Below, one piece after another: positions 20,058-28,777 of a stretch of 64,000 nt of DNA. The translations under genes and the position numbers were made by a program. Position 1 is the first letter of the stretch. Each line of letters begins with the position of its first letter. Location of the stretch: contig NZ_CP123923.1 of NCBI RefSeq assembly GCF_030450125.1, positions 3,844,001 to 3,908,000 of the forward strand. The letters run 5' to 3'. The DNA is from Streptomyces sp. WP-1. Lineage in GTDB: Bacteria; Actinomycetota; Actinomycetes; Streptomycetales; Streptomycetaceae. The notes under the pieces were generated by a model, which worked only from the letters and a program-made list of their open reading frames with translations, did no database searches and was not told where the DNA came from.

Positions 20058-20555
20058 GTGGCGGGATCGGACCGGCACCAGGAGGTGCCGACCCGCCAGG
20101 CAGCGACCGAGGGCGGATCGCAGCCGGATGAGAAGCCGTCACCGCGCAAGTCCCGCGCCACGAAGAAGACCTCGCGCAAGCGCTCGCCGAAGCCGACCGC
20201 GGACAAGCGCGACTACGTATGCAGCGTCCGCTTGAACGACGACGAGAAGTCCCAGCTCTCCGCCGCCGCTCGCGCGACCCGTACGAGCCTGCCCGCCTTC
20301 CTCGCCCGCAGCGGCCTCGCCGCCGCCCAGGACCTCGACAACACCGCCGCCGCCATCGCCGGCCACCGTGAGCTGGTCACCGAACTGTTCGCCGCGCGCC
20401 GGCACCTCGGGCAGGTCGGCAACAACCTCAACCAGATCGCCCGCGCCCTCAACACCGGTGCTCACCCTGCCGAACTCGACGCGGTCGTCACGGCGGTCCA
20501 GCGCGCCGTGAGCCGCGTACAGGCAGTCACAGACCGACTGCTGGAACAGCACTGA
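20058..20555 (+). CDS. MobC-like relaxosome accessory protein
   Basis: The C-terminal 115 residues match the MobC pattern: VCSVRLNDDEKSQLSAAARATRTSLPAFLARSGL (ribbon-helix-helix), then ELVTELFAARRHLGQVGNNLNQIARALNTG, in which the GNNLNQIA box is diagnostic. The N-terminal 50 residues are basic and disordered (KPSPRKSRATKKTSRKRSPKP). MobC binds oriT and assists the relaxase. GTG at 20058 is the best start I see; the frame upstream runs back through the repeat tract and is not credible. The relaxase gene expected next is broken. Confidence 0.8.
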   Translation: MAGSDRHQEVPTRQAATEGGSQPDEKPSPRKSRATKKTSRKRSPKPTADKRDYVCSVRLNDDEKSQLSAAARATRTSLPAFLARSGLAAAQDLDNTAAAIAGHRELVTELFAARRHLGQVGNNLNQIARALNTGAHPAELDAVVTAVQRAVSRVQAVTDRLLEQH

Positions 20556-20613
20556 CCCGGCACCCGGACGACGCCCCGTCCCCACCAGCCCCAGCACCCA
20601 TCTCGGACACCAG

Positions 20614-21021
20614 ATGATCCCCCGGATACAGAAAGCGCGGGCAGCGCACCATCGGCCTCCTGTCCTACCTGCACGGCCCGGCAAACACGAAGAACACGAC
20701 GACCCGCACCTGGTCGCCTCCTGGGACCACAACGCACCCGACCCCGGCCGCGACCCCTCCGCCACCCTCAAACAGATCCAGCAGCTCCTGGACCAGCCCG
20801 TCAACAACCTCGACCATGCCGAGCGGCCGAAAAAGCACGTGTGGCACCTGTCCATCCGCAACGCCGCCGAAGACCGGCTCCTGACCGACGAGGAGTGGGG
20901 CGAGATGGCCCGCCGGATGGTCGCCGCCGGCATCGACGACCCCGACCAGGACGCGGGCTGCCGATGGCCCGACCGTCAGCGATCACGAGTTGAGCCGGTA
21001 TATGGCGTCGCGCGCAACTGA
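20614..21021 (+). pseudogene. Relaxase (MobA/VirD2-like), frameshifted and 3'-truncated
   Basis: The ORF starts MIPRIQK and resumes relaxase-like sequence at KHEEHDDPHLVASWD, with KHVWHLSIRNAAEDRLLTDEEW later. Between them the family sequence (RGQRTIGLLSYLHGP) is in another frame. One extra A in 20632-20634 and one missing G near 20681 shift the frame and restore it. The similarity stops at CRW near 20966, before the histidine triad (HxDxxHxH) that binds the catalytic metal, and 18 unrelated residues follow. The gene cannot encode an active relaxase as written. Confidence 0.85.
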
Positions 21022-21038
21022 CTCGAGAGCGGAGCCGC

Positions 21039-21578
21039 TCAGGGACGCAACCTCTTCACCATGACCGCGTACACCGGTGAGTCGGCGAAGGGCTGCTGCT
21101 CGCCTGCCTTCTCGTAGCCCCACGTCTCGTACAGGGCCTGCACTTTGGGGTGCGTCACGTCGACCAGAAGCACCGCGAGATTTTCGCTGCGTTCCTTCAA
21201 CAGGGCTTCGTGGAGCCGCTCCGAGATCCCCTGCTTCCGCCATCGCGGGCGCACCATGACCTCGGAGACGGCGTAGGTCGCGGTGTACCCGTTGTTCGGC
21301 TCGAACGCGGTGGAACGCCACCACTCCCGGCCGGGCTGGAGCGGGGCACCGTACGCGAAGCCGGTCGGCTCGTCGCCGTCGAAGGCGACGACGCAGGTGA
21401 AGCCATCCATCTCTGACCAGTGATCGACGAACCACGGGAACCGCTGGTTGAACTCGTCGTCCATCGCGTCGGCGTAGGCGTCGGCGTGCACCTCAATCAG
21501 CATCTGCTTGAAGCCTTCGGGGAGGCTTCCCTGTCCGTAATGCCGCAGGTCGATCACCCTGGTCACGCTCGACTCCAT
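21039..21578 (-). CDS. GNAT-family N-acetyltransferase
   Basis: A 179-residue GNAT fold protein with the acetyl-CoA loop VSEVMVRPRWRKQGISERLHEALL (R/Q-x-x-G-x-G/A type) and a C-terminal LYETWGYEKAGEQQPF. The substrate is unknown. Its start overlaps the 3' end of the XRE-TPR regulator by 16 nt, so the two are co-transcribed leftward, divergent from the lanthipeptide genes. It may be a tailoring or self-protection enzyme of the cluster or an independent passenger. Confidence 0.85.
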   Translation of the reverse strand: MESSVTRVIDLRHYGQGSLPEGFKQMLIEVHADAYADAMDDEFNQRFPWFVDHWSEMDGFTCVVAFDGDEPTGFAYGAPLQPGREWWRSTAFEPNNGYTATYAVSEVMVRPRWRKQGISERLHEALLKERSENLAVLLVDVTHPKVQALYETWGYEKAGEQQPFADSPVYAVMVKRLRP

Positions 21579-22816
21579 TCATCTCGCATTCGGTCTGCCC
21601 AGTCGCGGGCGTACGTCGTTGACGGCGCCAGCCGGAACAGGTCTCGGTGGAAGTCTCCGATCAGGGTGCGCATACGCCCAGGCAGTGGTGCGCCATCCAT
21701 GATCGTGAAGACGGTGGCCGCGGTCGCGGTGGCCTGCTCGGGCTCTCCCTGGCGGAGTTGTGCCAGCGCGAGCTGGCAGGTGGCCAGCGCGCGGTTGCGC
21801 TGGAACTCCGCCGGGATCTTGGCCAGGGCTCGGTGCGCCATCGCCTCGGCTTCGGCGGGCTCCCCGTTGCGGTTGAGGATGATCGCCGCGAGGTGGTTGA
21901 GTTCGGCCGGCCCGTAGAACGCGGTCCATCGGGGACGCTCGTCCTCAGCCGCCTTCTGGAAGGTCTCCTGCGCTGTGCCCAGTGCCCGCCGAGCGGCTCG
22001 CAGGTCCCCGAGCGACGAATGGGCAAGCGCGAGGCGGACGCGGCCCATGGAGCCGAAGAACGGGTCCCTACGGGCGGCCGGAGAGGCGTTGGCAGCCTGT
22101 GCTGCCGCGAGCTGTTCCGGCCAGTTCTTCCGCTGGTAGGCGAGAATGGCCATGTTGACCCACACGCGCATGCCCGTGACCGGGTCCTGGGCGAGGCCGG
22201 CGAACGTGGACGACTCGTGCAGGTACGTCTGGGCCGTATCCAGGTCGCGGACGTCAATACACGACCAGGCAGCGATGGTGGTGAACTCGGCCGCGAGTGC
22301 GTACAGGGCCCGGCGCACACGTTCGCTGGCGTTGCGCTGCTGAAGCTCCAGCACCTTGGCGCGAGCTTCGAGAGCTGCGCTCGCCAGGGAGGTGTGCCCG
22401 CCCTGGCGGTCGTCCGCCTCCACAAGCCGGTTCATTCTGGCCGCGGCGCGGGCTACGTCCGCCATGCCTACTGCCCGGCGCTGCGTGACGACCGGAACGG
22501 CTGCGGCTGCCGTTCCGGTGGCGGAAACGATGAAGTCGCGTCGCCGCACGGGGCCCTCCGGAGGATGTTGCATGGAACTTGGGGCGCGGAACCCTAAGTC
22601 CGCCACGGGGCAGCCGAACACACGCTCAAGTGCTGCGCAAGTGCGGCCGATTGGGCGTCTGCTTGATCCGTTGAGCAGGTTGCGGACCGTTCGGGAGGAG
22701 ATCTCGCCGGGTCGGCCGGTGATCTCCTGTAGCGCAGCGTTCAACCGGGCCGCCAACTCATCTTGGGTGAGGCCGAGTTGGTCCAATCGGCGCCGAAGGG
22801 CGAGGTTGGCTGCCAT
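21563..22816 (-). CDS. XRE-TPR transcriptional regulator next to the lanthipeptide cluster
   Basis: The 417-residue protein has an N-terminal XRE helix-turn-helix (LALRRRLDQLGLTQDELAARLNAALQEITGRPGEISSRTVRNLLNG). A hydrophobic, Tat-like stretch follows (VRRRDFIVSATGTAAAAVPVV, about residues 90-112), and TPR-like helices run to the end. Such proteins in Streptomyces often regulate neighbouring biosynthetic genes. It is divergent from the ATP-binding gene that begins the cluster, with about 235 bp between starts. The RRRDF segment resembles a twin-arginine motif, but it lies too far inside the protein to be a signal peptide. Confidence 0.8.
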   Translation of the reverse strand: MAANLALRRRLDQLGLTQDELAARLNAALQEITGRPGEISSRTVRNLLNGSSRRPIGRTCAALERVFGCPVADLGFRAPSSMQHPPEGPVRRRDFIVSATGTAAAAVPVVTQRRAVGMADVARAAARMNRLVEADDRQGGHTSLASAALEARAKVLELQQRNASERVRRALYALAAEFTTIAAWSCIDVRDLDTAQTYLHESSTFAGLAQDPVTGMRVWVNMAILAYQRKNWPEQLAAAQAANASPAARRDPFFGSMGRVRLALAHSSLGDLRAARRALGTAQETFQKAAEDERPRWTAFYGPAELNHLAAIILNRNGEPAEAEAMAHRALAKIPAEFQRNRALATCQLALAQLRQGEPEQATATAATVFTIMDGAPLPGRMRTLIGDFHRDLFRLAPSTTYARDWADRMRDEWSRA

Positions 22817-23003
22817 GTACCGAACGTAGTACCGCGGTCACTCTGATGCCCAGACCTCAGGTAATTGGAACGCAAAGTCTTCCGGTTGGTGGGTATGCAC
22901 AGAATCGGGTCTTTTCCTGTTGCGCTCCGCTTGTCACTCGTTGACTGGTCATTGGCCACCGAGTCGGGTTCGGCACGGTGGCACGGAGGAAAGCCCGGCC
23001 CTG

Positions 23004-23014
23004 CCCCCCCCCCC
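23004..23014. repeat. Run of 11 cytosines in the leader of the cluster
   Basis: A C11 homopolymer lies 37 bp before the GTG of the ATP-binding gene, in the divergent control region. Its length is unusual even for this GC content. It could alter expression by slippage or simply be a sequencing-prone tract. Confidence 0.7.
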
Positions 23015-23051
23015 GTCAGGACCGGGTATCCCACGCCGGAGGGAAGACCTC

Positions 23052-23483
23052 GTGACCATGACCGTCGCTAAACCGAATGCGATCGGCGCCCCGGGTTACA
23101 CCGTGGAGCTGCCCTGCGTCCGCGAGTCCATGAGCCGTGCCCGCGCTCTCGTCTCCAACGTGCTGGCGACCTGGGGCATGGACGACGACGCGGCCGACTG
23201 CGGAAGAATCATCGTCACCGAATTGCTGGCCAACGCCGTCGAGCACACCCAGACCCCCGTGTCGAAGGTCATCATCGAGCGTCCGAGCAACGGTGCCGTT
23301 CGCATCGGAGTTTCCGACCGTTCGCACGGCGTGCCCCACCTGAAGGCGGCGGCCCTGAACGCCGAGAGCGGCCGGGGTCTGAGATTGGTCGCCGGGATGA
23401 GTTCGCGGTGGGGCTACGACACGCACCCATGGGGCAAGGTCACCTGGGCTGTGATCGAGGCTTCGGCAGGGCGAGAGCAGTGA
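23052..23483 (+). CDS. ATP-binding protein, HATPase_c (RsbW/SpoIIAB-like)
   Basis: A 143-residue GHKL-type ATPase domain with the N box IIVTELLANAVEHTQTP, a D-box-like IGVSDRSHGVPHLK and a G2-like ESGRGLRLVAGMSSRWGY. These are features of serine-kinase anti-sigma factors and the many Streptomyces regulatory homologues. GTG at 23052 is 8 nt from GGAGGG and is better spaced than ATG 23058. It overlaps the next gene by 4 nt (GTGA) and is first in the lanthipeptide operon, so it is probably a regulator. Confidence 0.82.
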   Translation: MTMTVAKPNAIGAPGYTVELPCVRESMSRARALVSNVLATWGMDDDAADCGRIIVTELLANAVEHTQTPVSKVIIERPSNGAVRIGVSDRSHGVPHLKAAALNAESGRGLRLVAGMSSRWGYDTHPWGKVTWAVIEASAGREQ

Positions 23484-23899
23484 GCACCGCAGTGGCTCCC
23501 AAACGCCCTACCGCGGAGTGGGCTCCTCCGCTCGACGCAGACGGCTTACGGCTCGTGTTGGAGCGATTTCGGGCCTGGAAGCCGCTCGATGTCGGGGACA
23601 TCTTTGATGATCTCGATGCGGCAATCGGCAGTCAGTCGCCGTCTGTTGCAACGACCGCCGCCCTGGTCGACCGCCTCCGCAGTCACCTGAAGCAGCTCAG
23701 CGACATCACAGTGGCTGACGACAGTTTTCCACCCACCGCTGAGATGGCCCGACTCGTCGCGCGAGCGCGCGCTCTACGGAATGAGTGCACGCCGACCGCC
23801 CATCAGCAGGCTGTCGGACTCGCCCGGCGTCTCGCTTTCGTGACCGCCGACCTGGTCGAAGAATTGATCAAGGCCCGCTACATCAAGGGGACCGAGTGA
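23480..23899 (+). CDS. DUF6415-like protein of the FxLD lanthipeptide locus
   Basis: A 139-residue mostly helical protein (LDADGLRLVLERFRAWKPLDVGDIFDDLDAAIG, then ARRLAFVTADLVEELIKARYIKG). I recall proteins of this kind (DUF6415) as companions of FxLD-type lanthipeptide loci; the assignment is by context and general resemblance. The GTG start overlaps the upstream stop by 4 nt. Leu23 is encoded by TTA (23546-23548), so its translation should need the bldA tRNA. Function unknown. Confidence 0.6.
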   Translation: MSTAVAPKRPTAEWAPPLDADGLRLVLERFRAWKPLDVGDIFDDLDAAIGSQSPSVATTAALVDRLRSHLKQLSDITVADDSFPPTAEMARLVARARALRNECTPTAHQQAVGLARRLAFVTADLVEELIKARYIKGTE

Positions 23900-24116
23900 C
23901 GTGCGCCCCCACCCACTTGCGTGCCGCTCAGCGGGCTGAGCAGTACGCACCGGCCTGCCGAGCGATCCTCCACAGGCGTGCGCCTCCCCACTTGCCGTCC
24001 ATCACACCACCCCGTTGGTCAGCCGACGAGAACGGAGAACGTTCGCCCATAGCCTCCCGGCCCAACCAGCACACGATGTCGACCTCTCCCTGAACACGCA
24101 CGACCGAAGGAACTTC

Positions 24117-25349
24117 ATGCCGAACACGACCGTCGAGCCCGCCGAGGCGACCCGCCTGCGGAACAAGGTGGTGGACGAGCTTCGCGCGGACGGCAACATC
24201 TCCTCCCCGGAGATCGAAGCCGTGATGCGCAAGGTGCCCCGCCACGAGTTCATCCCCGACACCCCGCTCGACAAGGCATACGACACGTACGCCGCTGTGA
24301 TCACCAAGACCGACGAGCACGGTGTGCAGCTCAGCTCCGTCTCTGCCCCGCAGATCCAGGCCATGATGCTGGAGCAGGCGCAGGTGAAGCCTGGGATGCG
24401 AGTGCTGGAGATCGGCTCGGGCGGCCTGAACGCGGCCTATCTCGCCGAGCTCGTCGGACCCAAGGGCGAAGTCGTCACCGTGGACATCGACCCCGGCGTC
24501 ACGGACCGCGCGTCCCGGCTCCTGGAGGAGCACGGCTACGACAAGGTCCTCGTCGTCACCGCCGACGCCGCCGAACCCCTCCCCATCGGCGAAGTCGACG
24601 TCGTCATGGTGACCGCCGGGGCCTGGGACATTTCCCCGGCGTGGATCTCGCAGCTCAAGCAGGGTGGCCGGCTCGTGGTGCCGCTGCGGATGCGCGGGCT
24701 GACCCGATCGGTCGCCTTCACCCAGGTCGTGGGCGAGCACGGCCCCTACCTGGAGAGCGAGTCGACGAGGATCTGCGGCTTCGTCCCGATGCAGGGCTCC
24801 ACCGCCCACCGCGAAGAACTTCTCCTCGTCAACGGCACTCCAGAGATCGGGCTGAAGTTCGATGACGGGCTGCCGGCCGACCCGCACCGGCTGGACAACG
24901 CGGTCACGTTCCCGCGCCACGAGCTGTGGACCGGCGTCGTCATCGGCCTCCAGGAACTCATCGACACCCTCCAGATGGCGATGGCGATCAGCCTGCCCGG
25001 CTTCTGCACGATGGCGGTCGATGAGGACCTGGACACGGGTCTGGTCACCCCCGTGAACAAGCGGTTCTCCCTCGCCGCCGTCGAGGACGACACCTTCGCC
25101 TATCTCGTCACCCGCCGCACCGAAGACAACAAGCACATCGAGTACGGCGTACACGCCCTCGGCCCGAACGCGAAGCAGTTCGCCGACAAGGTCGCCGACG
25201 TCCTGCGCGACTGGGAGGCAAACCGGCGCGGCGGCCCCAGCCCGACCATCCGGGTCTATCCGGCCGGCACCCCCGATGACCAGATCCAGGCCGACCAGGT
25301 CATCGACAAGGTCCACAGCCGGATCTCGCTCTCCTGGCCCCCGGCGTAG
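24117..25349 (+). CDS. PIMT-type O-methyltransferase of the FxLD lanthipeptide system
   Basis: A 410-residue protein. Residues 1-210 follow protein L-isoaspartate O-methyltransferase: VPRHEFIPDTPLDKAYDTYAAV, the substrate loop SSVSAPQIQAMMLE, SAM motif I VLEIGSGGLNAAYLAEL and GGRLVVPL. A roughly 200-residue C-terminal extension follows, as in lanthipeptide-associated methyltransferases. Related enzymes (OlvSA type) methylate an Asp in the modified peptide, leading through a succinimide to isoaspartate; the same is inferred here. ATG at 24117 has GAAGGA six bases upstream. It sits just before the precursor gene. Confidence 0.87.
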   Translation: MPNTTVEPAEATRLRNKVVDELRADGNISSPEIEAVMRKVPRHEFIPDTPLDKAYDTYAAVITKTDEHGVQLSSVSAPQIQAMMLEQAQVKPGMRVLEIGSGGLNAAYLAELVGPKGEVVTVDIDPGVTDRASRLLEEHGYDKVLVVTADAAEPLPIGEVDVVMVTAGAWDISPAWISQLKQGGRLVVPLRMRGLTRSVAFTQVVGEHGPYLESESTRICGFVPMQGSTAHREELLLVNGTPEIGLKFDDGLPADPHRLDNAVTFPRHELWTGVVIGLQELIDTLQMAMAISLPGFCTMAVDEDLDTGLVTPVNKRFSLAAVEDDTFAYLVTRRTEDNKHIEYGVHALGPNAKQFADKVADVLRDWEANRRGGPSPTIRVYPAGTPDDQIQADQVIDKVHSRISLSWPPA

Positions 25350-25401
25350 CGCCGCGAGCCAGGTAGTCCCGCACCATCCGAACAAGAGGAAGGGCATCAC
25401 C

Positions 25402-25593
25402 ATGACGAGCGCCACCCTGGCCCCGCCCGCCCCGCTGGCGGGCCTGGACGACGACTTCGCGCCGCTGGACGTGAAGGTCGTCGTCGCCGAGCACGCGTAC
25501 GGCCATCTCATGTGTTCCACGGGCGACGGCTGCGGCAGCACCTGCGCGACCGGCGCCTCCGCCTGCGGCTCCTTCACGGAGGATCCTGCCTGA
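25402..25593 (+). CDS. FxLD-type lanthipeptide precursor (63 aa)
   Basis: The leader contains DDDFAPLDVKVVV, a version of the class I FxLD/FNLD box with one extra residue (F19-A-P-L22-D23). The C-terminal core region is Ser/Thr/Cys-rich, with Cys38, 44, 48 and 55 and eight Ser/Thr from 39 to 59, enough for up to four thioether rings. Asp42-Gly43 is the only Asp-Gly pair and the likely target of the PIMT-type enzyme. ATG at 25402 has a good AAGAGGAAGGG upstream. The leader cleavage site is not evident. It lies between methyltransferase and dehydratase genes. Confidence 0.9.
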   Translation: MTSATLAPPAPLAGLDDDFAPLDVKVVVAEHAYGHLMCSTGDGCGSTCATGASACGSFTEDPA

Positions 25594-25711
25594 TCCGCGG
25601 TTCCTTCCCGAAAAACCCGGCCTGATCCAGGCCGTTCCCTGCTGGTTGGCCGGGCGAAGTGCTCCGCCCGGCCAACCGGCCCCTCTCCCGCCCCGCCAGA
25701 CGGAGGGCACC

Positions 25712-28700
25712 ATGGCTTCCCGAGCAGTCGCCGACTACCAGTGGCAGGGCACTGCCATGCTGCGCGCCACCACCAGCCCCGGGCCGGCAGACATCCCCCG
25801 CACCCTCGACCTGGACAACGTGGCCGTCACCCGCGCATGGCTGAACCGCATCTGGCAGCGCAAGGACTTCCGCAGCGCGCTGGAGCTCGCCGCCCCTGTC
25901 CTGTCCGACGCCATCGAGGCAGTCGTCCAGAGCCGGCAGACCGAGCCCCGTCACGTCCGCCGCACCGCCGTATCGACGGTCTCCTACCTCCTGCGGTGGC
26001 AGCACCGGCCGACCCCGCTGGGCCTGTTCGCCGGCACCGCCCCTGTGACGGTCGGGCCCCGGGCGACCGCGCGATGGCGCGACAAGCACCGCGTGTTGAT
26101 CCGGCCGGACGCCGAGTGGGTCACCGACATGGTCCTCCGGCTCCAGCGCGCACACGCCTTACTGAAGCGGCTGCCGCTCGTCGCCACCAACGCCGCCCAC
26201 ACGCGGGGCGATCGGCTCGTGGCGCCGGGCCCACCCTCCGACGGCCACGCCGTCCTCCTGGCCCCGGTCGAGATATCCGTCCGCAACACCCGGCCGGTAG
26301 CCGCAGCCATGGACGCCGCCCGTTCCCCCATCCCCTACGGCGACCTGCACGACCACCTGCGCGACAGCTTCCCGCAGGCCACACCGGAGCAGATCGACAC
26401 GCTTCTCACCAGCCTGGTCGAGCAGCAGTTCCTCATCACCAGCCTGTGGGCGCCCATGACCACGGTGGACGCCTTCCAGCACCTGTGCCACGAGCTGGAA
26501 CGGCACAGCGCGGAGAGCGTCCCCGAGGTGCGGGACCTGGTCCACGAGCTGTACGCGCTGCGCGACGACGTGTCCGCCCACCAGCCAACGCTCTCCGACA
26601 CCAGCGTGGGCGCCATCGCCGCGCGAATGCACGCCCTCACCCCCGTCACCCCGACACCGCTGCTCATTGACACCGCCCTCGACTGCGAGACCCAGCTCCC
26701 GCAAGCCGTGATCGTGGAAGCGCAGGCAGCCGTGTCGGCGCTGTACCGGACCACCCCGCAGCCCTACGGCTACCAGCACTGGCGCGACTACCATCGCCGG
26801 TTCAGGGCCCGCTACGGCGTCGGTGCCCTGGTACCGGTGATGGACCTGGTCTCCGACAGCGGCCTCGGGCTGCCCGCCGGCTACATCGGCTCCGAACGCG
26901 GCGCCGCCTTGAAGGTACGCACCGACCGCGACGAACTGCTGCTCGCGCTGATGCAGCAAGTCCTCCTCGACGGCCGTGACGAACTGCGGCTGACGGACGA
27001 CATGGTCAGCGCCTTGGAGAAGGCCGCCGGAACGGACGAGCGGCTGTTCGTGCCCCGCGTGGAGGCCGCCTTCGAAGTCCACTCACCCAGCACCCGAGCG
27101 CTGTCCAAGGGCACCTTCGACCTCCTGCTCACCGCGGCACCCCGCCCCGGCAGCAGCATGGCGGGCCGGTTCGCCCACGTCTTGCCGCCCGAGCACCAAG
27201 ACGCCCTCGCCGCCACCTACCGCGGTGCACCGGACCGCCTCACGGCGCAGCTCGTGTTCCCACCGCGCCGGCACCGCAACGAGAACGTCACCCGCACACC
27301 GCGACTGCTGCCGCACATCATCGAGCTGTCCGGCCACCAGGAGAACGACAAGACGGCCATCCGGCTCACCGACATCGCCGTCACCGCCGACCCACGCAGC
27401 TTCCACCTCGTGCAGCTCTCCACCGGCCTGCGCATCGACGTGCGAGTCCTGCACGCCCTGGAAGGCGGGACACAGACCCCGCCACTGGCCCGGTTCCTCG
27501 CCGAGGTGGCCAACGGGCGGTACGCCGCCTACAAGCCGTTCGACTTCGGCGTCGCCTCCCGACTTCCGTTTCTCCCCCGGGTGCGCTACCGCCGCACCAT
27601 CCTCACGTCGGCCCGATGGCTGCTGACGGCCGAAGACCTGCCTGGCCGGAAAGCCCCGAGGCATGAATGGGAGGACGCCTTCACCGTCTGGCGGGACCGG
27701 CTGCGGCTCCCGATGCGGGTCGCCGTCATCGAGTACGACCAGCGCCTCCCCCTCGACCTGTCCCACCCGGCCCACCTCCGGATCCTGCGCGCACACCTCG
27801 ACAACATCCGGCGCGTGGAGCTGCGCGAGGTCCCGGACGCAGACGCACACGGCTGGATCGGGCGAGCACACGAGATCTGGCTCTCCCTGGGCCGGTCCGA
27901 GCCGGACACCACCCATGTGCCCCGGCCGCGCCACGCCGGGTCGCTCGGTTCCGTGCGGCACCTCCCGGGCGCCGACGGTGTCCTCCATGCGCAACTCCAC
28001 GCCCATCCACGCCGCTACGACGAGATCCTGAGTCACCACCTCCCCCACCTGATCGCCGCGTTCGACAATGAGCCGCCCACCTGGTGGTTCACCCGGCACA
28101 GGGAGATGGCACGGCCGGACGCCGACCAGCACCTCGACCTCACACTGCACCTGCCACCAGAGGCGCACGCGGCCGGCGCACAGCACGTCCGTGCCTGGGC
28201 GGACAGCCTGCACAGGCTGGGTCTGGCGTCCGGGCTCGTCCTGGCTCCGTACCAGCCGCAGACCGGACGCTTCGGCAGCGAGTCGGCCATGGACGCCGCG
28301 CACCAAGTGTTCGCCGCCGACTCCGCCGCCGCCCTCGCGCAGATCCAGCTCACCGAGCGCAACGATGCCTTCGCCGCACAGGCCCTCGCCGCCGCCAGCG
28401 CCCTGCACCTTGTCACCCGCCTGGCGCCGGACACCGCGACGGCCGAGGAGTGGCTGGTGCACAACCTCCCCCAGGGCACCGGCCGGTTGAACCGGGCCCT
28501 GCGCAGCGAGGTGCTCGAACTTGCCTCGCCGAACAGCGCCTCCGCGCTCGCGGCACTCCCCGGCGGTCCACAGGTCACCGAAGCATGGCGAGCCCGCGCC
28601 GCCACCGTGGACACCTACCGGGACGCCCTGGCTGGTGAGCGCGATCCGCTCGACGTCGCCCGGTCGCTGTTGCACCAGCACCACGTCCGGGCGCTGGGCG

Positions 28701-28777
28701 TCGATCCGCGCGCTGAGGAGACCACGATCCGGCTCGTGCGAACGGCGGCCCTTCAACACCGGATGGCCGCCCGATGA
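25712..28777 (+). CDS. Lantibiotic dehydratase LanB (full length)
   Basis: The 1021-residue dehydratase uses glutamyl-tRNA to activate Ser/Thr of the precursor and eliminates glutamate to give Dha/Dhb. The N-terminal glutamylation region runs to about residue 680 (VSTVSYLLRWQHRPTPLGLFAGTAPV, LFVPRVEAAFEVHSPS, DIAVTADPRSFHLVQLSTG, PFDFGVASRLPFLPRVRYRR). The SpaB-C-like elimination domain occupies the rest (ILSHHLPHLIAAFDNEPPTWWFTRHRE). RBS CGGAGGG before ATG 25712. Leu150 is a TTA codon (26159-26161), implying bldA control. The stop overlaps lanC by 4 nt. Confidence 0.93.
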   Translation: MASRAVADYQWQGTAMLRATTSPGPADIPRTLDLDNVAVTRAWLNRIWQRKDFRSALELAAPVLSDAIEAVVQSRQTEPRHVRRTAVSTVSYLLRWQHRPTPLGLFAGTAPVTVGPRATARWRDKHRVLIRPDAEWVTDMVLRLQRAHALLKRLPLVATNAAHTRGDRLVAPGPPSDGHAVLLAPVEISVRNTRPVAAAMDAARSPIPYGDLHDHLRDSFPQATPEQIDTLLTSLVEQQFLITSLWAPMTTVDAFQHLCHELERHSAESVPEVRDLVHELYALRDDVSAHQPTLSDTSVGAIAARMHALTPVTPTPLLIDTALDCETQLPQAVIVEAQAAVSALYRTTPQPYGYQHWRDYHRRFRARYGVGALVPVMDLVSDSGLGLPAGYIGSERGAALKVRTDRDELLLALMQQVLLDGRDELRLTDDMVSALEKAAGTDERLFVPRVEAAFEVHSPSTRALSKGTFDLLLTAAPRPGSSMAGRFAHVLPPEHQDALAATYRGAPDRLTAQLVFPPRRHRNENVTRTPRLLPHIIELSGHQENDKTAIRLTDIAVTADPRSFHLVQLSTGLRIDVRVLHALEGGTQTPPLARFLAEVANGRYAAYKPFDFGVASRLPFLPRVRYRRTILTSARWLLTAEDLPGRKAPRHEWEDAFTVWRDRLRLPMRVAVIEYDQRLPLDLSHPAHLRILRAHLDNIRRVELREVPDADAHGWIGRAHEIWLSLGRSEPDTTHVPRPRHAGSLGSVRHLPGADGVLHAQLHAHPRRYDEILSHHLPHLIAAFDNEPPTWWFTRHREMARPDADQHLDLTLHLPPEAHAAGAQHVRAWADSLHRLGLASGLVLAPYQPQTGRFGSESAMDAAHQVFAADSAAALAQIQLTERNDAFAAQALAAASALHLVTRLAPDTATAEEWLVHNLPQGTGRLNRALRSEVLELASPNSASALAALPGGPQVTEAWRARAATVDTYRDALAGERDPLDVARSLLHQHHVRALGVDPRAEETTIRLVRTAALQHRMAAR

